This document shows positions 29,201-44,400 of a DNA stretch of 64,000 nt, piece after piece. This DNA is from Merluccius polli (Eukaryota > Chordata > Actinopteri > Gadiformes > Merlucciidae): the NCBI GenBank assembly GCA_030340625.1, contig JAOPHQ010000383.1, positions 1-64,000 on the forward strand, written 5' to 3'. The stretch's first letter is position 1, and each line of letters begins with the position of its first letter. Both the position numbers and the translations under genes were made by a program. Below the pieces are notes generated by a model that had not been told where the DNA came from, searched no databases, and saw only the letters and a program-made list of their open reading frames with translations.

Positions 29201-32200
29201 TACTCCAGGGCTCCTGATGAGCTCATTGTTTGGACTTGAAACATTAGTAAAGGGAACAACCAATGGCAGGTCATCGAATACAACCGCATCCCCACAGTCA
29301 ATTCTGCAAGGCCTGACCGAGTAACCCATTTCCATGAACTTAACGTTGATATGCCTCTGGTTACAGCTTATTTCCTTGCCTTAACTCGTAGACATACATG
29401 GGTTATAATTTAATTTAATAGCCCTGTGAGGACAAGGAGCTGGGCTGCCGGCAGAGCCATTGACAGCTAGCCTTGCAACACTGAGCCTTGTATTCAGGCA
29501 CTGATGCAATTCTCTCTAGTCTAGTTTGCCTTCAAAAAGTCAAATCTCCAAAGAATGAAAGTGTCCTTCGAAGCCAGATAGGCATGGTAGGCAGACATTA
29601 CTAGATGCCATCACTCCATTTCACGTGTGAGAGCACTTCCAAAACAATTTGCACTACTTTTATGGAAGTGGGAGTTAGATCCTGCACGGGAAGCTTGTAA
29701 GTTCTGACAAGGAATGCCATGAGAAACCATGCAGGGTTTTACAAGATGGCAAAATGGAGTGACCATTAACAGTTGAGCCTTCTCATTACTGAGTAAACCT
29801 GGGGGGGGGGGGTTACTGGGGGTCTTTGAAGTGTTATATAGGGTTATCTGAGCAGAGAATACAATACAGTATGCACTATACTGTGTGCTTTTTGGATGTG
29901 AAATACAAAAGGTTTTTTGACCAGGAAATGTAAATATAAGGATCTCCTACCCCACCCTGAGACAAGGGGGGCAGCAATTTACCAGGACTGCGTCTTGATC
30001 CTTTAACCCCATCCTTATTTATACATGTCTGTTTGTGTGCTGTGCTGATCCGCAAGAGAGACAAGGAAGTATGTGAAAGGACTTCAGGCAGACATTAGAT
30101 GAGAGGAGAAGGGAATCAAGGTTAATCAGAAGCAGACTCCGAATACTGAGCCCAGCTCTCAGCAGATCTTAACCCAAATGAACCAACCCAATCTGGGGAG
30201 TTAAAACCAACTTTGCATCTCTTTGGATCAGCCGGTGGGTTCATTTGTGAGTCAATAAAACATAAAGAACACATATTCTTTATGGTATTATGGTGCACAT
30301 GTAAATTAGCACTTCATTTGTATGAGCATAATTTATTTTAACACATGCTGCCGTTATGAATGCAGTTATTCAAAGTTTTATATTGTAGCATAATAATCCA
30401 AATTTAAACAATGACGAAAATTAACAATGATGAAAATTTGTTTTTACTATTGTTGTTGTGTCCCACTGTTTTGAAACCCTCCATATGGAATAGTTTGCTA
30501 ATTTCTTCTACGTGCTCAAGTCAAACAGCGGTGGACAGTGCCGACTGCCGGTATCGCTACCAAATTGGCTCAGCTGGGCCTACTACTGTGCTGAATAAAG
30601 TTGAGAAGTTTAGAGGTAGCTGTGTCTTACTCAATTACCGTCCAAGTACTTACATTCAATACATACTGCACAATGTCAAATTATAAATACAAATCATGAA
30701 AACAATCACCTTTGTTTTTTATGTAAATTCAATAGATTTGGCATTACGCACAGGATCTGGAACAGCAGCTTAGCATATGACTGGTTACCACAGTAGCAAA
30801 AGCCAACACTTAGAATTGGCATTAAAGGGCCCCTATTTCACCAACACCAGGTGTTAGTGTGATAAGTCATTACAAGCCAAATTCAAGATCTATCCACTTG
30901 TGACATCACAAATGGGAGTGTCCATCCAGGTATATGGTGGATAGATTAAAGCCCTGGTCACCTCCCTGGTGGATTGTACCAACTGGTGGTCTGTAGTTGA
31001 TGGAGTGGTAAAATAGGGGCCCCTTTATAGCTTCCTTCCAACTTGGCATAGTGACCAACTTTGATATTCTACAAAAGGCCAGAAGTGGCAGAGTAAGTGC
31101 ATAAGCACGCACTGCCTAAGATGAGCCCTCCCCTCCCTAAAACAAAATTAAAAACTACTCTTCAAATCATTGCAATTCTACATCACCTCAATCACTTTAA
31201 AAAAGACACCCAGACTGCAGTGCGGCTCAGTTTCCCTAGCATGACCTCACCCCAGAGGAATAGGCGAGACACGGGCCTCCGAGCACAGCAACCGTGTTTT
31301 CTGCACACGGTTCAGATGGCCACCATTGCTCCTTGGTCGCTGGCTGCTGAATAAGTCACAGCGCAGTATATGAGAATGGTATGGAACAAGAGAGACCACA
31401 ATGCACATGCACCTCTGTACTGATGGAAGCTGGACAACACAAAATTAGATGAATTGCTTGGCCACCGGATGGTATAATTGAAAAGCACAATTGTTACAGC
31501 ATTACTGTTAATAATTAAATGTTCATTGAGATTTATGTCACACACGAGAAACAACAAAACAGTGGCTTTGACACTGCAGCGGGAATGTTGATTTGTGGCT
31601 GCTTATGAGAATTATACAGTGGCTATGTGCCAGTATTTGTTGAAAACCCCTCTGGATGTAATTAGCAGGCAGCAGGGGCTGGCCATGTGCATTCTGTAGC
31701 TGCAGAATTAGGTTTTTGTGGGAATTTTCTGCCTACTCAAGAAAGCCATACCTGGTCTTCATCAGTAACTCAAATCTGCATTGACTGCAGCTTTACATGT
31801 AACTCATAGTCAAAGTTAAAAATAAATAAGGGACAGTTAAAACTGTTTAAACCTACATTTCTTCACTTGAATGATTGAAAGGTCAATAAAAAAGATAACT
31901 GATTGATTTAGTAGAGGATATTTATATTTTCCTGGCAGGTCTACCGTAAAAACATGCCCTCATCCCCCAAATCTAAGCAGTCACAACCTAATGTGATTCA
32001 TTATGTTGATTGATTCCTTATTTTGGCGGGGCCAAGGCCATCCTCTGAGACTGGGCCCTGCTGCAGTTGTCATGCCTCTTGATTTAGCTGCAGACCCATT
32101 GGAGCCCACCAATTATGACACACATCTGTAAGGTTTACGACTTCCACGTAGACCAATCCTCACTAAATGTGTGTCTGAGATGGTGACTGACACACATCTG

Positions 32201-35200
32201 AGAACAGAGGGAACTATTGTAACCAATAGTTTATGTAAAGGTTGAGATGAAAAATGGCCCAAATCCAAATGAATGAAAATGGCAGTGTTGGGGACCACAC
32301 AGTGATTTTTATAAGCCTCTGCAGTATGTATTGTTATTTGACTTTATGCTGTGCATAGTCTCTGTGAACCATGACATGTGATCCATGGAAGTGAAAGTAA
32401 GATAAAATGTAAACATGAATGTATGTCATGTTAAATTCTCTCTCTCCCTTCTTGGTTTATCCGGCCTGCAGCCTGCAGCCCTGCACACATATAACAGCAG
32501 AATTGCTCCAAGCAAGAATGTTATTCCTCTTGACTGCAAATAGCAACTTCGAATCCTTACCTCGACATCTTTTTTCTTTGTGGCTTACCATCTCTCTCAT
32601 TAAATACACATCTTTCCCACTGGCAAACTGCTGCGTATGGGGTAAAGATTAAAGGGTTTGCTGATCATGTCCATCAACCATTACCCTAGCCTTTACATCT
32701 AAACATTATAGTTAAAAATGTACACCCTAATGTCCTTATGCACAAGAAACTGTACGTTTTATCGAAAGTTGTGTCCTTTAAGGTCATGCACTGCTGCAGT
32801 TATACTGGTTTAATAATGACTACACATCATGTGTGGTACACATCTAAACGGAATGAACGAAACCTAGGAAACCGATATTTTAAAGACTGCGTAGCATGCA
32901 TTGGCCTTTTTTAAAAAGAGCTTCTGTTTGTCTCTTCCACCGACAGAAGGCCAGAATGTTGAATGTGGTTTGATGGATGTACGTACTCGTATGTTTTTTC
33001 CAACCCATACTCCCTTCAACAGCAGGAACCATGATTAATCAAACCAGTAAATGTTTTTCCATGCCTCCAATGTCAAATGTTTAAAGTCCTTAGCCAATGG
33101 TTGCAACTTTTTTTTTGTGGAAAAAAAACCGAAAACCTTGAAACTCCTCAATATTGATGGCCGCGATGCTCAATTTCCGTCTCTGTACAATGAGTTGCTT
33201 TTAAGAAACTTTTACGGACCAGTGATCTGTTAAACCTTCAGTCGACTAACTTCAATCTATTGGCAGGTGCAGCTGTCTAGTTTCGAGGCTGACTACTAGC
33301 AATGGCATTTATTACACACTGTTCCGAGTGACTCCATTTAGTCAATTAGTTGTTTCCAACCGCTGCACTGCTGTCTGTCGACCATCTTCAGTGGAACGAT
33401 CCATTTTAAATGCACATGGACCACTCCAAACAGCCTGCTCTCGCAAACCATTCTCCCTTGCATTCTTAGGAGGTCTTAAATGTCACCTTATTTAAACATT
33501 GTTCTTTATTTAAATCACCTGTCTCCTCCCTTTCATGTAACGCTTATTGAAGTAGAATTTGTGAAGAGACTTTTTAAAAGGTATATGTTCGCTGATTGAC
33601 AAGCTAGTAAATGTAAATTTGAATTACATTTAAACTTCATTAAATATATACAAAAATAGATGAATATATAAACAACTCTCTAAATCCACATCTTATAATA
33701 TTATCAAAACAAAGTAATTTACAACATTAACTACACAGTGTGGCATGTTTTAATATGTTTAGAGCCAGTGAGCAAGAGCAAGTCTCATCCAACGGAGACA
33801 TATTCACAGAAGGTTGAGCGTGATGCATGTTGACTTTTGTTTTGATTGATGAAGTGTGCCTTCACATACTGCAGATTGCTCTAAAGCTAGCCAGTCAAAC
33901 ACGCAACAATCAGCATTTCCACTTCGGGAAGTTATCGCCGTCCAATGCTGCGATGTCGGGGCTGAATGGAACAAAAGACTCTCCGATGGCCACGCTTTTT
34001 TGAATCCAACAGAAATAAAACCCCAAAGTCCCATTGCCAACGCAGTCGAGGTCGTAATGTTTCTCTTTTAAAGGGTATGTTTTGTGCAAAAGGAGCTTTG
34101 GTCTGTACTCTGGGGGATCTTCAACTTGATAATAAAATGCTACCTTTACGAATTGTTCCTCTGCAAAAAAGCCTCTGAGGATTTCTTTTGGAAGAGATAT
34201 CGACGGGATATCGGAAGCACGTTTGAGTTTAAATTTCACTCTGCTGTAATGACAATTCAAGACTTTCATATCAAGACATTTATTCTGTTTCAAGCTTTTA
34301 GACTACCTGAATTTCTTGAGTAAGTGAGTTTTTCATTTCCTGTTCTTGTTTTTGAGTTGAGTTGAGTAAGTAAAACTTTACTTTGGACTCGTAACTAGGT
34401 CTAAAATAGGTTGAAAGGCTCAGAAATACATTCTTTAACTGCTTATAACAGTTCATGGTTATAAAGGGCTCTGACCAATCGCGTCGCCATAATGAAAATG
34501 AGAACCGGTGCATCACTGGGTCACCAATATTTGATTCTGGAAAAATAACCTGGAAGTCTCTGGAGGTGAGAAGAAGCTGCCAGTGTCTTCATGGAAAACC
34601 ATAGCAAGGGGAGGACGTGCAAACTATGAGGGGACCAGTCTGACCTTGGAAATATGAGCCAGGGTCTTGCTGTGCTCATGTGTACATAAACACATCTACA
34701 CACCTACACACACTCACGCACATGCGAACACACACACACATGCACGCACACAACCACCTACACACAGACAAATACATGCATGTACACCTAGACACTCACA
34801 TACTTGCACTACACACACACCTACACCCACACACAATGCACCTACACATGCACAAGCACCTACACAAAGACAAATACATGCACGCACGCACACACACCTA
34901 GACACACACATCTACACATACTTGTACCACGTGCGCACAAACACACACACAAAGAGGAGTGTATATATTGTATCAATTTCTTGAATGTTTAACTTCAAGA
35001 AATGGGTATGTGTATATATGTATTTAGGTATGGGTATATGAATGTATGAATGTGTGTATATACATGTATATGTATGTGTCTATGTGTATGTGTTGATATG
35101 TATATATGTATGTGTCTATAATATAATATCGGAACTAGTCCAAACAAGGATGTATGGATAAGGAAGTCTCATGATAAGACAATGTGATTGATTTATGGGC

Positions 35201-36880
35201 GAGGGGTGGGATTAGATAAGTTTTACTTCTTCCCACTCCTTTCCGGATATGTAGAATTTATTCATTGTAATTTTTCCTATGGTTTTCCTTCTTACATATT
35301 CGGAATAAAGAACAAACAAAACAAAACAAACAAAAAACTTTAAAATACTTAAATACCTAGACATAGATCAAGTAAATATTTCTTTGGCTCTTGAAAAAGT
35401 CAATATTACAGATTGGCAGAAATTACAAAAGAAAAACTATGCCTTTAGCCCTTTTCCTTGTCTTCTAGGATTGACACACACAGTGAGTTATATCTGGATG
35501 GGACAGATTGTGTGGTCAGGAATCATTAACATGTGTAAGGTAAAATAAATAACGTAGGACCTAAACTCAAACAGACATTAATGTGGATTTAATGTTATGA
35601 CATTAGTGTTGTTTTCACACTAAATATGTGGACAGGTCAGATGTAAATACCAGAGCCAAATGTTACTGTTAAGCGTGTACCACATACATTCACACAACAC
35701 ACATGTGTACATTGCTTACTCAAAATACATTAGAATTTTCATCGTTTATTTTACAGTAAATTAAGAAATGTAAAACATTGTGGGTCATTTGTTCATCTCA
35801 ATATAAATAAACTGACTGTTCTGCGGTTACGTTTGCCAACCCCTCCATTTCACACACATAACACATGAGCAGATCCATTGTGCTCATAGAAAACTTGAAT
35901 ATTTGAGAAAACAGAACAGAAAACATATCCCCTGTTCAGAAATCTTTTCTTGTCACAGATAAATACAGTAAAGATACAAAAAATAAGTACGCTACTTTTA
36001 CAATCAATGACACAGCTTTCTTTCCTGACGACACACAAACACAGACACACACAGTGATGTAATCCTTACCCTTGGGGCAAAATAACAAAGAGCCAGCGCT
36101 ATGTAACCTCCGCCCAAGGTTATCAATATCCAACTTCCATAACTGACACACTGACACGCAACCAAGACTCTTAACCTCTTCAGCCTTCATGACCTCTGGT
36201 ATTCCTTTTTGAAAATCCCCTCAATTGCAATAAAGATCTGTGTATGTGTAAGCGTTTGAACACCCTTTCATCAATTAAGTGCTTCAAAAGGCCAACTAGG
36301 AACATGAAGGAAGGTACTGAATAAGCTAGATATAGATAGTTAGAGATTGGTGTAGCTAGAGATGGATATAAATAGATAGATATAGAGGGAGGCTGATAGA
36401 GATAGATAGATATGAATAGATAGAATGGATAGAGCTCGCTCGATCTAAATGGATGTAGATCGAGATGTAATGATATATATAGAGATAGATAGACATGGAT
36501 AGGTTTATATGAAGATGAATAGAGAAAGATATCGAGTGTAGTACATGGAGTATATGTATAGAGAGTGTGAGTGGGATACTCCTCACCTCAGGTGTGGCCG
36601 GGTTGAAGGCCACGCGGAGGACGGTGTCCGAGTGTCTGTGGAGCTTGTGGAGGTACTTGCTGCTGCGGATGTCATACATATAGACCTGGAATTTAACCGC
36701 AGTAACACATGAATTACGCTCAATCAAATACTACATGAACAAAACAAGATGTCAGACTGTAGCTGTACACTGACTTTGTATTGTATGTTTGCCAGCCTGA
36801 ATGGCTTACATTGTTGTTGAGTGGGTTTCCTACTATTAATAATAGTTGATCAGTCACAGGTTGAATGGGACTAGGTTTGG

Positions 36881-36958
<78 letters not shown>

Positions 36959-39900
36959 TCCCTCTCTCTCTCTCTCCATTGACATGAGCACAGATGAGTC
37001 CAGACGGCGATGTCTGCTACCAGACGACGACTCATCAGATTCCTGCAGCTGTTCCTCATTATACCTCCTGGAGAGGTTGGATGCATGCTCCCTAGCATGC
37101 ATCCCAGCTCGCTACCCAGCACAATCCCTAGCACCATCCCTAGCACACTGCTTAGCACAATACCTAGCACACTACCTAGCACGATCCCTAGCACACTGCT
37201 TAGCACAATACCTAGCACACTACCTAGCACGATCCGTAGCACACTGCTTAGCACAATACCTAGCATACTACCTAGCACGATCCCAAGCACAGTGTCTAGC
37301 ACGATCCCTAGCACACTGCCTAGCACGATCCCTGGCACAATCCCTAGCATACTGCCTAGCACAATACCTAGCTCACTGCCTAACACACTAGCTAGCACAC
37401 TGCCTTGCTCACTACCTAGCTCGCTGCCTTGCTCACTACCTAGCTCACTGCCTAGCACACTACCTAGCACACTACCTAGCTTGCTGCCTAGCTCACTGCC
37501 TAGCTCACTACCTAGCACACTGCCTAGCTTGCTACCTAGCTCACTGCCTAGCACAATACCTAGCACACTACCTAGCATGATCCCTAGCACACTACCTCAC
37601 TTACTACCTAGCTCACTGCCTAGCACACTGCCTCGCTCACTGCCTAACACGCTGACTTGCTCACCACCTAGCTCACTGCCTAGCTCACTACCTAGCACAC
37701 TGCCTAGCTTGCTACCTAGCTCACTGCCTAGCACACTACCTAGCACACTGCCTAGCTCGCTACCTAGCTCACTGCCTAGCTCACTGCCGAGCTCACTGCC
37801 TAGCAGCCCACTCAAAATGCCCACTTATAGGTCGTGACCCACCAGTTGAGAGTCACTGATGGAAAATATGGCCTGTGAAACCCTTTGAAACTTTAACTGT
37901 GATAAAGGGCCACTCACTGACTTTACTAGTACAATTTATCAATAGCAAAAAAAATGCTTACACACACGTGCACACCTAAAGCCTATTGTGATAATAATCA
38001 CAACATAATAGGTTAACATTGTGGTGTGTTTCCACCATGGGATACACTCATCAAAGATGGGTCCTGGACATATATTGGTGTCAAATGATCCACGGAGCAT
38101 TTTTAGACCATGCATGTTTCTTTTCCATGATTGTTTGGTGAAATATGGAGAGTGGAGACAAGTAACAAATGTGTTTGGCTAATGGAAATCTCAGGGTAGC
38201 AACAAATAAAGACTGGCACGCTCACTACCGTGCGCAGTATCAGCTTCCAAGAAGCACTGGAGCCATCCAACAGCCAGATAGCCTCGATTGGCTGCGCCGA
38301 GTTCCCGCAATTAATAACCAGCGGCAGCAGCATTCATATGTTATTCCACTGCTTTCACCGAACACACACATACCATGAGAGGGAAGGGGAGGGGTTAGGA
38401 GTAAGGAGAAAAGGGAGGCGTTCTTCCGAAAGGCTTTGAAAGCAAGTATCGGGGACAGCATGGAAAAGCAATTAAGCAGTTGTGCATCAATGTGAATGTT
38501 GAGCCGGACTTGCATGGAAAAAGGCCCAAGTCCAAACAGAAAGCTGTGAGTCAGGCTTGAGCGCTGTCCTCACGTCGAGTGGGAGTTGAGTGTGCTAGAA
38601 CTACTGCTGCTCTCCGGCTTTGCACTCTCACCAGGATGAACCCAATACTATTTCAGGGTCTTAACAAAGTATTCACTGAATACTACTTGAGGATTTGAAT
38701 ACATAATTTGAATATATTTGCCGAATACTATTTTTTCCCCCGTATTAGTTATTACTGAATGCTACTGAATGTTCCCCTATAGGACTAATAACTATATGTA
38801 GGACCAAGACTCCTGAGGGAGGCACCCAAGCACCCCCCCCCCCCCCCCCCTCACTCATCCATGTTGGAGGCAGGAGGCAGTCCAAGCCCCCTCATAAACC
38901 CACTCCACGACCACAAAGTCTCATAAAATTATAAAGCCTAGCATTTGTCATTGCTGTAACTGCTGCCTAGTGGACAATCACCTTAAAGCAGGGGGCTGCC
39001 TTGGCCGATGTTATGTTATGTTATCTGGCAACACAATATCATGTTTGTGAATAGATCAATACTGTCCATATGTTAAACACATTAAAAGTGCTCTTCTGGA
39101 TGCAGTCTAATATACCATGAAAGTATATTGTAGTCTTGTCAGGAACAAGGAAACAACCTGATCATGTATTTATAGTAGGCCTATCAGGTTATGTGAATTC
39201 AGTGCAGTAAAAAGTGTAAAAGTTGGTAAAAAGTGTATCGATCAACAGCATCATTCTTCTGACATTTATGAGTGAGAAAAATGCATAATAATGTGCATTA
39301 GTGTGTTCTCCTTATTGCACACACAAAAAAGTAGTAAAATATAGTAATAGTATATATACATAAACAGTATTTTAGTGTAGGTGAATTCCTAAAGTGATTC
39401 AAGAAGGTATACAGCATCCACGTGGGCAATGTGTAGTGTGCAGCTACAACTCAGTCCAAAGCTGGTGCATTTGATTTCATGAGAAAAAAAAGAAAGAAAA
39501 AAAGAAAAAGAAAAAAAGAAAGAAAAGTCTTTTCTCTGCTAAATGTGTTCTCAGCTGAACTTAAACCTGCTGCAGCTTTATAAGTCTCATTGTGTCTCAT
39601 CGAGAAGCCACTGATATGAGCAACACATTTACCACCAACAGGTGTCCCTGCTGAAGGCCTATAAAAGCTAGGGTTGCCTTCAGAAGTTCCAGAGGATATA
39701 GATGTCATAACTATATCTGAGCCACGACTTGAAGTCCATGCCAGGACATAAACTGTGTTATGTGCACATATTGACCATTTTTCCCTCATCAAATCTGTTT
39801 CTATCAGGCGATGAAAATCAATGCCAGGAACTGCCTGGACACTGCTGTGTTGTCTATGGAAGGATGTGTCACGCAAAACAAAAAGGTGTCAAACAGAGCA

Positions 39901-41369
39901 TGGATGCCAGAAAATGTAGCAAATATTTGCCAAACAAAAATAATAATAGCATGATACTAAATCCTTCTGACTTTGGATATCCAATTGACTTTGGATATTA
40001 GAAAAATATAGTATGGATGTTAGAATATATGGTATGGGTGTTAGAAAAATATGGTATGGGTGTTAGAAAAATATGAAAATGGTTTAAACATACAGTAAAC
40101 CACATATGTACTGTATATCCCAAACTCTAACAATTACCTCTACTAACCTAGGGTTATACCAATATTTGCAAAATGCCTAAAAACACACTTCCTGTTAAAT
40201 GAGATGATGTGTACCAAGAGAAAACTGAGCACACACTCTGCATCACAACTTACACAGTTGTCCTCAGATCCAGAAGCGATGAACCGGCCGCACGGTGACA
40301 TCGCCACATCACAGGCGTGGCAGCGATTTAAATGGTTCTCATAGCGCCGTACACACCTGGGTGAGAATATAAACACAGTGAAAAATAAACATAATAAGGT
40401 GAAAACATCCATGATTTGTGTTCAAAAGGATATTGCAATCATGGCTAGCTTGTTTGACTCCTAGCCAGAAACGGTACGACTGAGTTCGATCCCCGATTCT
40501 TCTATCCTAAGCCACTGTAAGTCGCTTCGGATAAAAGCGTCTACTAAATGAACAGAATAGAATAAAGAAAATGTGATGTGAACGTATTGAGCGATAGCTT
40601 GTTGACTTTAGCACAGCTTTTTCAGAGGGCTAGATTTCCCCAATGGCAAATGGCTGGCATGAACTGACTGGCGGGACTTTCCCCCACAGGCTGCTCTCTA
40701 ATTAGTCCTGTGTGTGGACCGATGCCCAACAACCCTCTTGGGGCAGCCAAACACTGGCTGTTCAAAAGAAAAGAAAATACATATAGCCACAGCCATATAA
40801 TTCAGATGTAAACGGGTGCTGCACGCTAACTCAACTGTTTGATAACTTTTGATGGTTGAGTTTGCTGTGTGCGGTGCAATCCATTGGGTCCAGGACAACC
40901 AGCTTAAAGATGGCGTGCATTTATTTTATTTATTTATTTTTCCAGTCGGACAATACCACCTGGGGGCATGGGAGGACGACATCTGGTTGATGGGTTCACC
41001 TAAACCAACACCATCAGCAGCACCGCCATCCTCCCGGCCCTCAGTGACCCATACGAAGGGCCCACCATGGAGCGTATGGAGGTGCTGCAGAGGAGCCCTG
41101 GGGCGGGTGGGGTGGGGGTGGGCAATGCTAACTATGGTCTTCCCCAATTCAGCGAAAGTACACACTCAGGTCCGCTGGAGGGCAGGAAGCCCGGCACAGG
41201 AAACAGCGGAGTGGGAGTAGGCAAGCCCCCCCCCCACCTCCCTCTCGTTCTCCACCCCCCCTGCTGTGACCAGCCTCTGTGCTCATTCCTCCAGTTGTAT
41301 GTAATATAGCTACCCTACTGCTGCCGCAGGGACACTGGGCTGACTGGCTTTCAAGACACCAGGGGGGGG

Positions 41370-41410
<41 letters not shown>

Positions 41411-44400
41411 GGGGGGGGGGGGGGGTGGGCACGTATATATCTCTCAGCCTCACGTGCTAGTCTCATTTCAGCCAGAACCCGAAAGTAGGTCACCTCCAGG
41501 TGATTTACAGAAGAAAAAGAAAAACACCACGCAGTAAATTTAAAATAAAAAAAGTAACTGCGAGAAGTGATTTAGAATGTACCGGCTCGGTCAAAGTGTT
41601 ATTGTAGCAGTGCAATAACATGCACAAGTCACGAGTGTTGAGTAGTGTAATTATAATAATAGTGACTTTGACCTATAAGGAAGAACAGCGTAACTATTCG
41701 TAACTTAAAAAATAGGGAGGAAAAATCTGATTGTTGGAACTGTGCTCATGTTTCTAATACATGCAGTCTATGTCACGGAAGGCCAACTGCTTGATTTCCA
41801 CAGATTAAATCAAGCACTTAAATGACAAAAAGGAAGAAAACAGAGCGGGTGTTTGAGAGCATACATCTGGTATTGGTGGTTGAAAAGCGGGTACAGCCGG
41901 CCACCATTACAACTACAACCTACCAACCGAAAGTCAGCAGGACAAGACAGCCCTTCTCTCTTCTTGGGGAAAGAGAGAGAGAGAGAGAGAGAGACTAGGG
42001 CCGACTGACATCTCCAGGCCTCAGTGAGAGTGATGACTATCTGGCATTTGTCTGATGAGTAACCCAGACTGCAGTGAGAGGCCCATCCACTTAGGCAGGA
42101 GCCTTTTCGCTTATCAGGGGCCACAAGGGCTTTTCACAAGCTGTATCCTACAATCAGCAATTTGCAGATGTGAGTTGTGTGTTCACCAGTTAATTGACAT
42201 TAACACCTAACGCTAAATTAGGACAAAGTGGTACCTTTGGAGAAAAAAACATTTTTATTTAATGATAGCAGCATTTATTCCATTTTGTCCCCCTTTCAGA
42301 CCAAGATGAATGATGTTGTGCTAGGTAGGAAGCCAATAAGACATTGTGCTGAGGATTTCCTTAAATGTATTCATTGCTATCACAGATTTCACAGGGAACA
42401 TAGGGGCCAGAGGCAATATGTTTTTTTACTCTGCCACAAGAGAAACTGCGAGTCACGACGGGGTTTGATGTGGATGCATACATACATACATACATACGTT
42501 TCAGAGGCCTGACACTGGTAATGCAGGGGGGTGACACCCACGCACACTATGATATCTGCAGGCATACGGCTTGTCAGAGGAAATACAAAACACATAACTG
42601 GTCAAACCTGAGGTGAACGTGGCTTAAACTATTTCTCCCAAGAGGACTGAGAGATGCAGCCAATGTGAACCCTTTTTATCTCATTAGGTGGGTTTCCATC
42701 CAAATGTATCGCAAATTTTAACTGAATTTTAAGAAAATGCAAACGTATGCACGTTTCCATCCACTACTGTTATGCGAGTATTAGGAGTTGGTTCATCGCG
42801 ATAAGCAGTAGGTGGTGTTAATTCTCCAGTCAGGTGCCATTTTACCACTGCAGAAGAAGAGGGCGCAATGAGATAACGTAATTAAAAGAGTGCCAATCAA
42901 ATGAAAACTTGGAGTGTTTCCCATCTGATATGGCATTTATGTTTGTTTCTTGTAGTATTTCAAGGAACGTTGCAGTCTCCTCTTTTCGTCTGCCGCCATT
43001 TTTCGTCTCTTCAGTGGAGTGGAAGCTGGAGTGACATTTATGTCACGTGATTTCTGTACGTCATCATTTGCATTCATTCGCTGAATCTGTTTCCATTGCA
43101 CTTTGTCACATTAAACTTTTATTGATACACCAAATTTTCCACCTCCCTCAAGCGTAAAAACTTTTTTGCGATATTTCGAGACTTTTTCGGCGTTTCCCAC
43201 TTTTTATGCGAATAAAAACAGGTGGATGGAATCGCACCTATTGTTTGTGGAGCAAAAACAAACTAACCTTTCTGCCCTTTTCAATTAAAAAAAACCAATG
43301 GGATACCCCTTATCAACACTGTAATCAGAAAAGCTAAGTATGCTCATTTTATAGACGTTAACGGTTGAGGGACTTCTTCGGGTATTTGTATTGGTAGAGG
43401 CTCTCTGTTTGTTGTGAGGTTCCACTCTGCCTGCCAGATACATTTTGAGGCGCTTAAAAGTTGAACTTGGGAAGAGGCAGCCATTTGCCCCCCCCCCCCG
43501 CCCCCCTTCAATCCAGGTCAATCTGCACTTCATTACCATAACACAATTACTACAGCTAAGACGGAGGGATGAACAAAACGACATTTAAATACCCTCCCAT
43601 TTCCTGGAAGCTAATGCAATAGTTGAAGCAGAAACAAGCAACACATTGACCACCCTTGCAGCCTGCTTTGTGTACCCACTGGTTCCAGGGTGCAAATTAT
43701 GCTGTGACATTCGGGGTTTCCATTTTTTCGCTTTTTTCCACAAATGTGATGCTACACAGCTAGTGAACACAAGAAACTTTCAGACAATATACCACTATGC
43801 GAGGGTGTAGAAAGCATTATTAAGCTGTGGGAGACTGCCTACAACTTTCCCGCCTGCCTCTTCGTGGAGTGGGTGGAAGATGGACAAACTATAGCCTAAC
43901 AAGTGGCTTTCTTGGAGGTGGAAACAAATGAGTTGGAATTGCAAGCTGGGGGTTCTCCCCCTAAAAAAAATCTAAATGCAACATCCTTTTCCTGCATTCA
44001 AATGCCCTTTCAGGTACGTCTTGGCTATTCCTGCAGTAAGTAAAATGTAATGTTGGCCCTCCCTTTGACTAACTTTACATGTTCTTGCAATGTGGGCTTA
44101 GGCGGGATGTCGTCGTTGTAAGCTTTAGTAACTGTGCTCAGAGGTGGCAACGTACAACAACAAATTACTTGAGTTAAGTTGCAGAGATCTGTGAAGTTAT
44201 CCATGCAAATTTCTACTTCAACGTCAAAGTATTGCTCTTCAAAATGAGAAGAAAAATACCTAAAAGCACATTTAATCTGTTTGCACATTGTTGTATTAGT
44301 ACACAATGCATTTCCTAATGTTCCACCTACCACCTACTGAACAAACAAATACCTAAATCCAGAACAGTTAGAATGACCAAACACAGCTGTTATTAATGAT

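Larger units (their letters stand above)
25021..36586. other. 11.6-kb last intron of wdr27
   Basis: It holds CT-rich repeats (25138-25345), CA repeats (26216-26243, 34689-34955), a dispersed repeat copy (30823-31027) and a LINE-like 3' end (35118-35335). An unexplained open frame lies at 33910-34245. The bulk (about 26300-30800 and 31100-33800) shows nothing I can assign. Confidence 0.55.
36686..40253. other. wdr27 intron with large minisatellite
   Basis: Contains a CT run (36883-36976), the 12-bp minisatellite (37084-37806), a C-run (38827-38851) and A/GA-rich tracts (39482-39530). Short GGTATGGGTGTTAGAAAAAT tandem copies lie near 40020-40080. No gene was seen. Confidence 0.6.

Noticed and set aside
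34680..34984. Thr-His-rich frames that might suggest a coding repeat
   Set aside because: They arise from degenerate CA repeats within a wdr27 intron.
37010..37837. 275-codon plus and 239-codon minus frames of Ser-Thr-Leu-Pro and Leu-Gly-Ser repeats
   Set aside because: They are read-throughs of a 12-bp minisatellite, whose unit length keeps all frames open; no start context, splice sites or flanking domain.
40440..40555. Possible tRNA gene
   Set aside because: A box-B-like sequence is present, but there is no intact cloverleaf or box A; the 3' tail identifies a SINE fragment.
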